A DNA stretch of 64,000 bases from Phycicoccus sp. M110.8. GTDB taxonomy: Bacteria; Actinomycetota; Actinomycetes; Actinomycetales; Dermatophilaceae. A program made the translations under genes and the position numbers. This document shows, piece after piece, positions 57,929-64,000 of the stretch. A model generated the notes under the pieces. It saw only the letters and a program-made list of their open reading frames with translations. It was not told where the DNA came from and did no database searches. The stretch is from positions 124,001 to 188,000 of the forward strand of contig NZ_JAWDIC010000003.1 in NCBI RefSeq assembly GCF_032464895.1, written 5' to 3'. Within the stretch, counting starts at the first letter, position 1. The number at the start of each line of letters is the position of its first letter.

Positions 57929-58012
57929 GGCCCCACCTCCGCCGGCACCAGCACAACGCGCTGCGGCCGGCGGCGCCCGGGGAGAAGGTCCCCCTGTCGG
58001 GCGGGAGCGGGG

Positions 58013-58933
58013 TCAGTAGACGACGACGCTGCTGCCGACCGGCATGAGGTTGTTCGCCCAGATCATGTCCATGGCGGGGTTGCTGACGCGGGCGCAGCCG
58101 TGCGACGCCGGGTAGCCGGGGATGGCACCGGCACCGTGCACCGCGATGCCGCCGTTGAAGTACCGGGGACGCCACAGGTCGCCGAGCGGGCCCTTGTCGA
58201 GGTGGTCGACGGTGCGGAACACGGAGAACGACCCCGCCGGGGTCAGGGCGATGTGGTCGACCCCGTTGTAGGAGTAGTGCTGGCCGCTGCCGGTGCTCGT
58301 GTTGAGGATGGTCGTCACGCGACCGCCGCGGACGACGAGCAGCAGCTGGCGCGCCTTGTCGATCTCCACGCCGGTGCCACCGGTGCGGGACTGGGGACGG
58401 ATGCCCGCCTGCATCGCGCGCCGGGTCGCGGGACCGAAGACGCCGTCGCGCCCGAGCCCGGCCGCCTTCTGCAGCGCCATGACGGCCTGGGAGGTCAGGA
58501 AGCCGTAGGTGCCGTCGGCGCCGCCGTTCCAGTAGCCGAGCTCGGTGAGCCGCTGCTGCACCTGCTTCACATAGGGCCCCGAGTCACCGGCCTGGAGGGT
58601 GTCGCCCTCCTTCTTCTGCGTCGGCTTGGGCGTCGGGGTGGGGGTCTTCGTGGGCGTAGCGGGCTTCGTCGGCGAGGTCGACGGGGAGCTCGTGGGCGAT
58701 GTCGTGGGTTCCGAGGTCGGGGCCGTGGTGCCGGAGGGCTCCGGGGCCTCGCTGGTCGGGGACGGGGCTTCGCTGGTGCTGGGGCTCGACGGCGCCGTGC
58801 TGCTCGGGGCAGCCGCCCCGGTGCTGGTCTGCGCGGTCTGCTGCCCGAACGTCACGCCCCCGCACCCCCCGAGGAGGAGGGTCGCGGCGACGGCCCTCGC
58901 GAGGGCGGCCGAGGTGGTGCGAGCGCGGTTCAT
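58013..58933 (-). CDS. L,D-transpeptidase lipoprotein with peptidoglycan-binding domain
   Basis: 306 aa. Lipobox TLLLGGC at ~24, a Ser/Thr/Pro linker of ~85 residues, a PG_binding_1 domain (VKQVQQRLTELGYWNGG), then YkuD with IAVHGAGAIPGYPASHGCARVS. It is a paralogue of the downstream secreted enzyme, anchored in the membrane instead. GAAGGGG lies upstream of the ATG. Same order on the minus strand suggests gene duplication with changed targeting. Confidence 0.94.
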   Translation of the reverse strand: MNRARTTSAALARAVAATLLLGGCGGVTFGQQTAQTSTGAAAPSSTAPSSPSTSEAPSPTSEAPEPSGTTAPTSEPTTSPTSSPSTSPTKPATPTKTPTPTPKPTQKKEGDTLQAGDSGPYVKQVQQRLTELGYWNGGADGTYGFLTSQAVMALQKAAGLGRDGVFGPATRRAMQAGIRPQSRTGGTGVEIDKARQLLLVVRGGRVTTILNTSTGSGQHYSYNGVDHIALTPAGSFSVFRTVDHLDKGPLGDLWRPRYFNGGIAVHGAGAIPGYPASHGCARVSNPAMDMIWANNLMPVGSSVVVY

Positions 58934-59123
58934 GGTGTCCCCTTCCGTGGCCGGGTGCCCGGCCCACGAACGTCGAGCCTGCAGTCATGGTGACGCACGA
59001 GGCGGCGGTCCGGTTGTCTGCGACACCGTGTCGGTCGCGACCGTGACCAGAACGAGGCCGGACACAGTGGTGCGGCCGCCCTCCCCCCGAGGACGACCGC
59101 ACCCTCCTAGACGCGCACCCCCG

Positions 59124-59156
59124 CCCGGAGGTTGCCCCGCCGGGAGAGTTTTTTCT
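59124..59156 (+). terminator. Weak hairpin followed by a T6 run
   Basis: CCCGG (59124-59128) can pair with CCGGG (59140-59144), then GAGAG and TTTTTTCTTC. The T run is rare here. No plus-strand gene ends at this point, so if real it closes an unannotated transcript that starts near the divergent L,D-transpeptidase promoter (58934-59120). Confidence 0.35.
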
Positions 59157-59174
59157 TCAACGACCTCGCGGGTG

Positions 59175-60086
59175 TCAGGCGCCCTCGTCCGCGAGCGCGG
59201 TGATCGCGTCGTGGACGGCCAGGACGCGCTGCGCGGTCTCGACGTGCAGGGCCTCCACCATCCGGCCGCCCAGGGTCACCACGCCCGTGCCGGCGCCGGC
59301 CTCCCAGGCGGCGAGCACCGCCCGGGCGTCCTCGACGGCCGCCTCGTCCGGGGCGAAGGTCGCGTTGCAGGTCTCGACCTGTCCCGGGTGCACGAGCGTC
59401 TTGCCGTCGAAGCCCATCTGGCGCCCCTGCCGGCACTCCGCCGCGAACCCCTCGGCGTCCTTGACGTCGTTGAAGACGCCGTCGAGGATCACCGTCCCGG
59501 TCGCCCGCGCCGCGAGCAGGCACAGCGACAGCCCGGTGAGCAGCGGCTGCCGACCAGGGACGTGCTCGGCGTGGAGCTCCTTGGCCAGGTCGTTGGTGCC
59601 CATGACGAGCACCACGAGCCGGTCCGAGGCCCCGGCGATCTCCTCGCAGTGCAGCATCGCGGCGGGGGTCTCGACCATCGCCCACAGCTTCGTCCGCTCG
59701 GGCGCACCGGCTGCCTCCATGGCCGCGACCAGTGCCCGGACCTCGTCGGCGGAGCCGACCTTCGGCACGACGATGCCGTCGGGCCCCGCCGCACAGGCGG
59801 CGGCGAGGTCGTCCTCGTGCCAGCGGGTGCCGATGCCGTTGACCCGGATCGTCACCTCGCGGCGTCCGTACTCGCCGGATCGCGCTGCGGCACAGGCGTT
59901 CTCGCGCGCCTGCTCCTTGGCGTCGGGTGCGACGGCGTCCTCGAGGTCGAGGATGAGCGCGTCGACCGCGAGGGTCTTGGCCTTCTCGAGCGCCCGCTCG
60001 TTGGACGCCGGCATGTAGAGGACCGAGCGACGCGGCCGGTATGCCGACGCCTCGCCCAGGGGCGCGCCCGTCGTGGTGCCCGCCAC
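59175..60086 (-). CDS. HpcH/HpaI-type CoA-ester lyase (CitE-like)
   Basis: About 303 aa from the GTG at 60086; a GTG at 60095 is also possible. TIM-barrel marks: RRSVLYMPASNERALEKAKTL, ILDLEDAVAPDAKEQAR (metal Glu/Asp), VVPKVGSADEV, METP-like VETPAAMLHCEEIAG, and DGKTLVHPGQVETCNATFAPDE. Relatives cleave malyl-, citramalyl- or beta-methylmalyl-CoA. Same family as the upstream gene. Confidence 0.92.
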   Translation of the reverse strand: MAGTTTGAPLGEASAYRPRRSVLYMPASNERALEKAKTLAVDALILDLEDAVAPDAKEQARENACAAARSGEYGRREVTIRVNGIGTRWHEDDLAAACAAGPDGIVVPKVGSADEVRALVAAMEAAGAPERTKLWAMVETPAAMLHCEEIAGASDRLVVLVMGTNDLAKELHAEHVPGRQPLLTGLSLCLLAARATGTVILDGVFNDVKDAEGFAAECRQGRQMGFDGKTLVHPGQVETCNATFAPDEAAVEDARAVLAAWEAGAGTGVVTLGGRMVEALHVETAQRVLAVHDAITALADEGA

Positions 60087-60141
60087 GTCAGGCACCTGCC
60101 GCTTCGTCGGCACCCGGCCCACAGAGACAAGCACGGGGCAT

Positions 60142-60200
60142 TGCCGTGCAGCCCGCCATGTCAGGCACCGGCACTTTCGCTGGAACCGGGCTGCACGGCA
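60142..60200. repeat. 14-bp inverted repeat across the end of the second lyase gene
   Basis: TGCCGTGCAGCCCG (60142-60155) and CGGGCTGCACGGCA (60187-60200) are exact inverted repeats 31 nt apart, spanning the stop codon. A 19-bp direct repeat with one mismatch (60078 and 60151, GCCCGCCACGTCAGGCACC type) lies alongside. Confidence 0.8.
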
Positions 60201-61252
60201 TACAGCTCGGCGAGCTCGGGGTCGGTGGCGGCGAGCCGCTCGGCGAGCTCGAGCATCACCCGGCACTGCTTGAGCGAGGCGTCGTCCTCCATCTTCCCGT
60301 CGAGCATCACCGCTCCGGTCCCGTCGCCCATGGCCTCGACGACCCGCCGCGCGTGCGCGACGTCCTCCGCGGAGGGGCTGAACACCTTCTTGGCGATGCC
60401 GATCTGCACCGGGTGCAGCGACCACGTGCCGACGCAGCCGAGCAGGAACGCGTTGCGGAACTGGTCCTCGCAGGCCACGACGTCGGCGATGTCCCCGAAC
60501 GGGCCGTAGTACGGGAAGATCCCGTGCATCGCGCAGGCGTCGACCATGCGGGCGATGGTGTAGTGCCACAGGTCCTGCTGGAACGTGGCCCGCGGAGCGT
60601 TGACGGCGTCGTCGACGCCGGCCGGCGGGTCCTGGCGGACGAGGTAGCCGGGGTGGCCACCCCCGACCCGGGTCGTCTTCATCCTGCGGTCGGCCGCGAG
60701 GTCGGCCGGGCCGAGGGACATTCCCTGCATGCGCGGGCTGGCGCCGGCGATGGCTTCGACGTTCGCGACACCGCGCGCCGTCTCGAGGATGGCGTGCACG
60801 AGGATCGGCCGCGTCAACCCGGCCCTCGCCTCGAGCTGGGCGAGCAGCCGGTCGACGTAGTGGATGTCCTCCGGCCCCTGGACCTTCGGCACCATGACGA
60901 CGTCGAGCTTGTCGCCGATCTCGGTGACGAGCGTCGTGAGGTCGTCGAGCACCCACGGGCTGTCGAGGGCGTTGACGCGGGTCCACAGCTGGGTGCTGTC
61001 GCCGAAGTCGGTGGCCTTGGCGATCGCCACGAGGCCCGCGCGAGCGGCCTCCTTGCGGTCGGCCTTGACCGCGTCCTCGAGGTTGCCGAGCAGGACGTCG
61101 ACCGTGCCGACCATGGCCGGCACCTTGGCCGCCATCTTCTCGTTGCTCGGGTCGAAGAAGTGGATGACGCGGGAGGGCCGGGCGGGCACCTCGGTCAGTG
61201 GCGCCGGGGCGCCGACGGCGAGCGGGGCGAAGAAGTCCTTGGGGCTGCGCAC
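60161..61252 (-). CDS. HpcH/HpaI-type CoA-ester lyase, malyl-CoA lyase-like
   Basis: 363 aa, GTG start with TAGTTT 6 nt upstream. Metal and CoA motifs: [78 protein letters not shown], and [20 protein letters not shown]. The longer form resembles Mcl/beta-methylmalyl-CoA lyases. With the MaoC hydratase and acyl-CoA dehydrogenase elsewhere in the window it may belong to C4-C5 dicarboxyl-CoA metabolism; that grouping is inference. Confidence 0.92.
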   Translation of the reverse strand: MRSPKDFFAPLAVGAPAPLTEVPARPSRVIHFFDPSNEKMAAKVPAMVGTVDVLLGNLEDAVKADRKEAARAGLVAIAKATDFGDSTQLWTRVNALDSPWVLDDLTTLVTEIGDKLDVVMVPKVQGPEDIHYVDRLLAQLEARAGLTRPILVHAILETARGVANVEAIAGASPRMQGMSLGPADLAADRRMKTTRVGGGHPGYLVRQDPPAGVDDAVNAPRATFQQDLWHYTIARMVDACAMHGIFPYYGPFGDIADVVACEDQFRNAFLLGCVGTWSLHPVQIGIAKKVFSPSAEDVAHARRVVEAMGDGTGAVMLDGKMEDDASLKQCRVMLELAERLAATDPELAELYAVQPGSSESAGA

Positions 61253-61258
61253 GCGGCG

Positions 61259-61264
61259 AAACTA
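61259..61264 (-). promoter_or_regulatory. -10 hexamer of leaderless promoter for the lyase pair
   Basis: TAGTTT (minus strand) ends exactly 6 nt before the GTG at 61252. Confidence 0.6.
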
Positions 61265-61303
61265 GCAGCGCGCTTCCGACGGCGGTTATGACACAGTTCA
61301 CGT

Positions 61304-61894
61304 GTGACCGAGACCGCGCCGCGCCCCGCCGACGACGGGTCACTGCCGACCGCCGGCGGGGCTGCCGACGCCGCGCCGGCCGTCAACATCACCGCGCTGT
61401 TCGCCGAGGCCGCCACCAAGTCCGGGCTCATGTGGGTGCAGCCGCCGGAGGACCGCGCGTGGCCCTTCTGGCACGCCTGGGCCGACGACACCGTGTATGC
61501 CGTGTCGGGGCCCGGTGAGCAGACCCTGCCGTGGCTGCCCGGCGAGGTTGTGCTGCTCCTGCGCAGCAAGGACACCGGCGGCCGGCTGCTCGCCGTCCAC
61601 GCGACGTGCGAGGAGGTCGCGCCGGACGACGAGCGCTGGGCCGCGGCGACGTCGGCCCTGACCGCGGCCCGGCTCAACGCGACCGACGACCCGGTCGACC
61701 GCTGGGCGCGCGAGTGCACGGTGCGCGCGCTCAGGCCGTTCGGCCCGCCCCTGGAGGCTCCCGGCAGCTACGGGACATCCTCGGGCGCCGCCCCTGTCCC
61801 CCCGAGCACGGCGACGACGACGCACTGGCGCCCGTGGCACCTGCGCGGACGCCCGCGGCGGCGCCGGGGCACCCGCCAGCCGGACGACCGCTGA
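61304..61894 (+). CDS. Conserved hypothetical protein, possibly PNPOx-like
   Basis: 196 aa, GTG start. A core of ~100 residues (SGLMWVQPPEDRAWPFWHAWADDTVYAVSGPGEQTLPWLPGEVVLLLRSKDTGGRLLAV) has the strand pattern of a split beta-barrel flavin fold; this is a weak visual match. The last ~40 residues are Pro/Ser/Thr then Arg-rich (RGRPRRRRGTR). It is upstream of the MgtE-N/CBS gene with a short gap, but that gene has its own promoter. Function unknown. Confidence 0.7.
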   Translation: MTETAPRPADDGSLPTAGGAADAAPAVNITALFAEAATKSGLMWVQPPEDRAWPFWHAWADDTVYAVSGPGEQTLPWLPGEVVLLLRSKDTGGRLLAVHATCEEVAPDDERWAAATSALTAARLNATDDPVDRWARECTVRALRPFGPPLEAPGSYGTSSGAAPVPPSTATTTHWRPWHLRGRPRRRRGTRQPDDR

Positions 61895-61923
61895 GCCTGC
61901 GGGCCGAGCACGGGCCCGCCGGA

Positions 61924-61929
61924 TAGCCT
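61924..61929 (+). promoter_or_regulatory. -10 hexamer of leaderless promoter for the MgtE-N/CBS gene
   Basis: TAGCCT ends exactly 6 nt before the GTG at 61936. Confidence 0.6.
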
Positions 61930-61935
61930 TGCAGC

Positions 61936-63210
61936 GTGAGCACTCCGTCGCGCGTCTTCGTGGGCCGCCTGACCAGCCTGAGCGTCTTCGACCCGCTCGG
62001 CGACCAGGTCGGCCGGGTCCGCGACGTCGTCGTGACGTTCACCGCCTCCCGCCGCCGCCCCCGCGTCATCGGCCTCGTCGTCGAGGTGCCGGGCCGCCGC
62101 CGCGTCTTCGTGCCGATGACCAGGGTGACCTCCGTCGACGGCGGCCAGGTCATCACGACCGGGCTGGTGAACATGCGCCGGTTCGAGCAGCGCGCCAACG
62201 AGGTGCTGGTCATGGCCGAGATCCTCGAGCGGCCGGTCACCGTCAACGACCCCGAGGGCGCGTTCGAGGCGACCGTCGAGGACGTCGCCATCGAGCGCGA
62301 GCGCGGCCGCGACTGGTCGATCTCCAAGGTGTACGTCCGCCAGGGCACGCAGAAGTCCTCGCTGGGGCCGTTCCGGCGCCGCCGGGGCACGACCGTGCTC
62401 GTGCCCGTCGAGGACGTCAGCGGCATCCACCGCCACGCCGAGGGGCAGTCGGCGGCGATGCTGCTCGAGACCTACGACGAGCTGAAGTCGGCCGACCTCG
62501 CCGAGGTGATCCACGACCTGCCCAAGCGCCGGCGGGCCGAGGTCGCCGAGGCGATGGACGACGCCCGTCTCGCCGACGTCCTCGAGGAGCTGCCCGAGGA
62601 CGACCAGGTCGAGATCCTCGAGGGCCTGCCGGTCGACCGGGCCGCCGACGTTCTCGAGGCGATGGAGCCCGACGACGCGACCGACCTGCTGCACAACCTC
62701 CCCGAGGAGAAGCAGGAGGAGCTGCTGCGCCGGATGGAGCCCGACGAGGCCGCCGACCTGCGCCGTCTGCTGTCCTACGACGAGGAGTCGGCCGGCGGCA
62801 TGATGACGACCGAGCCCGTCATCCTCGGCCCCGAGGCGTCCATCGCCGAGGCTCTCGCCGTGGTCCGGCGCGCGGAGATCTCCCCCGCCCTGGCGTCCAC
62901 CGTCTACGTCTGCCGCGCGCCGCACGAGACCCCGACCGGCAAGTTCCTCGGCATCGTGCACATCCAGCGGCTGCTGCGCGAGCCCCCGCACGGCGCCATC
63001 GGCGGCATCCTCGACAAGGAGATCGAGCCGCTCACCGCCGACGCGCCGCTCGGCCAGGTGACCCGGATCCTCGCGACCTACAACCTCGTCGGTGTGCCCG
63101 TCGTCGACGACGAGGGCCGCCTCATCGGTGCCGTCACCGTCGACGACGTCCTCGACCACATCCTCCCCGACGACTGGCGCGAGGAGCGGCGCGAGGTGAC
63201 CCATGGCTGA
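61936..63210 (+). CDS. PRC-barrel/MgtE-N/CBS protein lacking the transporter domain
   Basis: 424 aa. N-terminal PRC-barrel-like segment (VFDPLGDQVGRVRDVVVTF), a second similar segment, an MgtE intracellular N domain (helical repeats LAEVIHDLPKRRRAEVAEAMDDARLADVLEELPEDDQVEIL), then two CBS motifs (MMTTEPVILGPEASIAEALAVV and DAPLGQVTRILATYNLVGVPVVDDEGRLIGAVTVDDV). The membrane part of MgtE is missing, so it is a soluble magnesium- or nucleotide-sensing module. It overlaps the DUF1003 gene by 8 nt; they probably work together at the membrane. Confidence 0.93.
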   Translation: MSTPSRVFVGRLTSLSVFDPLGDQVGRVRDVVVTFTASRRRPRVIGLVVEVPGRRRVFVPMTRVTSVDGGQVITTGLVNMRRFEQRANEVLVMAEILERPVTVNDPEGAFEATVEDVAIERERGRDWSISKVYVRQGTQKSSLGPFRRRRGTTVLVPVEDVSGIHRHAEGQSAAMLLETYDELKSADLAEVIHDLPKRRRAEVAEAMDDARLADVLEELPEDDQVEILEGLPVDRAADVLEAMEPDDATDLLHNLPEEKQEELLRRMEPDEAADLRRLLSYDEESAGGMMTTEPVILGPEASIAEALAVVRRAEISPALASTVYVCRAPHETPTGKFLGIVHIQRLLREPPHGAIGGILDKEIEPLTADAPLGQVTRILATYNLVGVPVVDDEGRLIGAVTVDDVLDHILPDDWREERREVTHG

Positions 63211-63775
63211 GCGCGAGCGCCGCCGGGACGCCTCGTCCCGGCTGGACCAGCCGCGCGACACCCGTCGCGCGGTGCTGCCCCGCCCCGCCCTGTCCCAGGA
63301 GACCTTCGGGCGCTGGAGCGAGGGCTTCGCCCGGTGGATGGGGACGGCGCAGTTCATCATCGCGATGACGGTGTTCGTCCTGGTCTGGGTGGGCTGGAAC
63401 ATCCTGTCCAGCCGCACCCTGCGCTTCGACGCCTACCCGTTCATCTTCCTCACGCTCATGCTCAGCCTCCAGGCGTCGTATGCCGCGCCGCTGATCCTGC
63501 TCGCGCAGAACCGGCAGGCCGACCGCGACCGCGTGGCGCTGGAGCAGGACCGCGCCCGGGACGAGCGGAACCTCGCCGACACCGAGTTCCTCACCCGCGA
63601 GGTGGCGGCGCTGCGCCACGCCATGCGCGACGCCGCGACCCGCGACTTCGTCCGCTCCGAGCTGCGCAGCCTGCTCGAGGAGTTCGAGGAGCGCGGGCTC
63701 GAGGTGCGCCGGCGTGACGAGGCCGGCAGCCGCGAGGAGACGGGCGGGTCGGCCCCGGAGACCGCGGCGACCTAG
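63203..63775 (+). CDS. DUF1003 membrane protein
   Basis: 190 aa; ATG overlaps the end of the upstream gene. Two membrane helices (QFIIAMTVFVLVWVGWNIL and YPFIFLTLMLSLQASYAAPLIL) with the conserved ILLAQNRQADRDR after the second, then a coiled, charged tail. DUF1003 proteins have no settled function. Gene fusion or adjacency with MgtE-N/CBS proteins is common in actinobacteria, suggesting a membrane effector for that sensor. Confidence 0.92.
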   Translation: MAERERRRDASSRLDQPRDTRRAVLPRPALSQETFGRWSEGFARWMGTAQFIIAMTVFVLVWVGWNILSSRTLRFDAYPFIFLTLMLSLQASYAAPLILLAQNRQADRDRVALEQDRARDERNLADTEFLTREVAALRHAMRDAATRDFVRSELRSLLEEFEERGLEVRRRDEAGSREETGGSAPETAAT

Positions 63776-63785
63776 CATGGAGGGC

Positions 63786-64000
63786 ATGTCCGCCCCCTCA
63801 GCAGCACCCGTGACCGACGACGCCCTCCGTCAGGCGCTCGCCACGGTCATCGACCCCGAGATCCGCAAGCCCGTCACCGAGCTGGGGATGGTCGAGAGCT
63901 GCACGGTCGACGAGGCCGGCCGCGTCGCGGTGACGATCCTGCTCACCGTCTCGGGTTGCCCGATGAAGGACACCCTGACCAAGGACACCACCGAGGCCCT
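63786..64000 (+). CDS. Mrp/NBP35-type iron-sulfur carrier ATPase, N-terminal fragment
   Basis: About 71 residues before the right edge. ATG at 63786 (or 63777 in frame). The MIP18/DUF59 domain is clear: LRQALATVIDPEIRKPVTELGMVESCTVDEAGRVAVTILLTVSGCPMKDTL, with the conserved DPE and a Cys. In actinobacteria it fronts the Mrp ATPase that carries Fe-S clusters. The P-loop part lies outside the window. Confidence 0.92.
   Translation, partial: MSAPSAAPVTDDALRQALATVIDPEIRKPVTELGMVESCTVDEAGRVAVTILLTVSGCPMKDTLTKDTTEA

Overview
The window is a roughly 70-74% GC chromosomal segment from an actinobacterium. I base this on strong third-position G/C, GTG and TTG starts, many 4-nt stop/start overlaps (GTGA or ATGA), a WhiB regulator, a mycoredoxin, AdnAB, MoeZ and UPF0182. 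The gene order 1.4-36.8 kb matches what I recall of the Mycobacterium tuberculosis Rv3193c-Rv3213c neighbourhood (UPF0182, PDZ protease, DUF2342 protein, ABC1 kinase, whiB7, uvrD2, mycoredoxin, nudC, adnB, adnA, MGMT-like, moeZ, TetR, DUF3107, ferritin-like, DEAD helicase, ParA). Absence of mycobacterial signatures and the overall style suggest Micrococcales, perhaps Intrasporangiaceae; that placement is an inference.

Layout. 0-1.4 kb: start of a PAS-domain gene running off the left edge, a cupin gene and an initiator tRNA. 1.4-17.2 kb: UPF0182 membrane protein, PPA1309-type gene, a Lon-like PDZ protease coupled to moaE and an epimerase-like gene, a DUF2342 protein plus Nudix, a zinc metalloprotease, an enoyl-CoA hydratase, a zinc-ribbon miniprotein, a degenerate E1/ThiF-like protein coupled to an ABC1 kinase, an HhH-GPD repair protein and a phosphodiesterase. 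17.2-31.5 kb is a stress and repair core: whiB7 with a long regulated leader, uvrD2, mycoredoxin under a SigR/SigH-type promoter, nudC, a phosphotransferase-like protein with an acidic repeat tail, adnB, adnA and an alkyltransferase-like gene. 31.5-43 kb: moeZ, TetR, DUF3107, a GlsB-type membrane protein, a ferritin-like protein, an RNA helicase, an alcohol dehydrogenase, ParA, a RecB-like nuclease, MarC, PHP, YCII, MaoC and MarR. 43-64 kb: glpK-glpD, topoisomerase IB, aminopeptidase P, a PIG-L deacetylase, a general stress protein, a cation/proton antiporter, an acyl-CoA dehydrogenase, a RIO kinase, an esterase, an ECF42-type sigma/DGPF pair, two L,D-transpeptidases, two CoA-ester lyases, and an MgtE-N/CBS - DUF1003 - Mrp set running off the right edge.

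I see no insertion sequence, prophage, CRISPR array, rRNA or biosynthetic cluster. The less ordinary signals are at DNA and RNA level. The 7-mer GGCATAC (either orientation) occurs 41 times by my manual count, against about 6 expected from base composition, in three reading frames and between genes, often forcing rare codons. At many transcription-unit heads a TANNNT hexamer lies exactly 6-8 nt before the start codon, which implies leaderless mRNAs. The whiB7 leader carries a WhiB7-type promoter, a leader ORF, a terminator with a U-rich tail and a competing pairing, consistent with antibiotic-sensitive attenuation. No computation was run; all counts are by eye.
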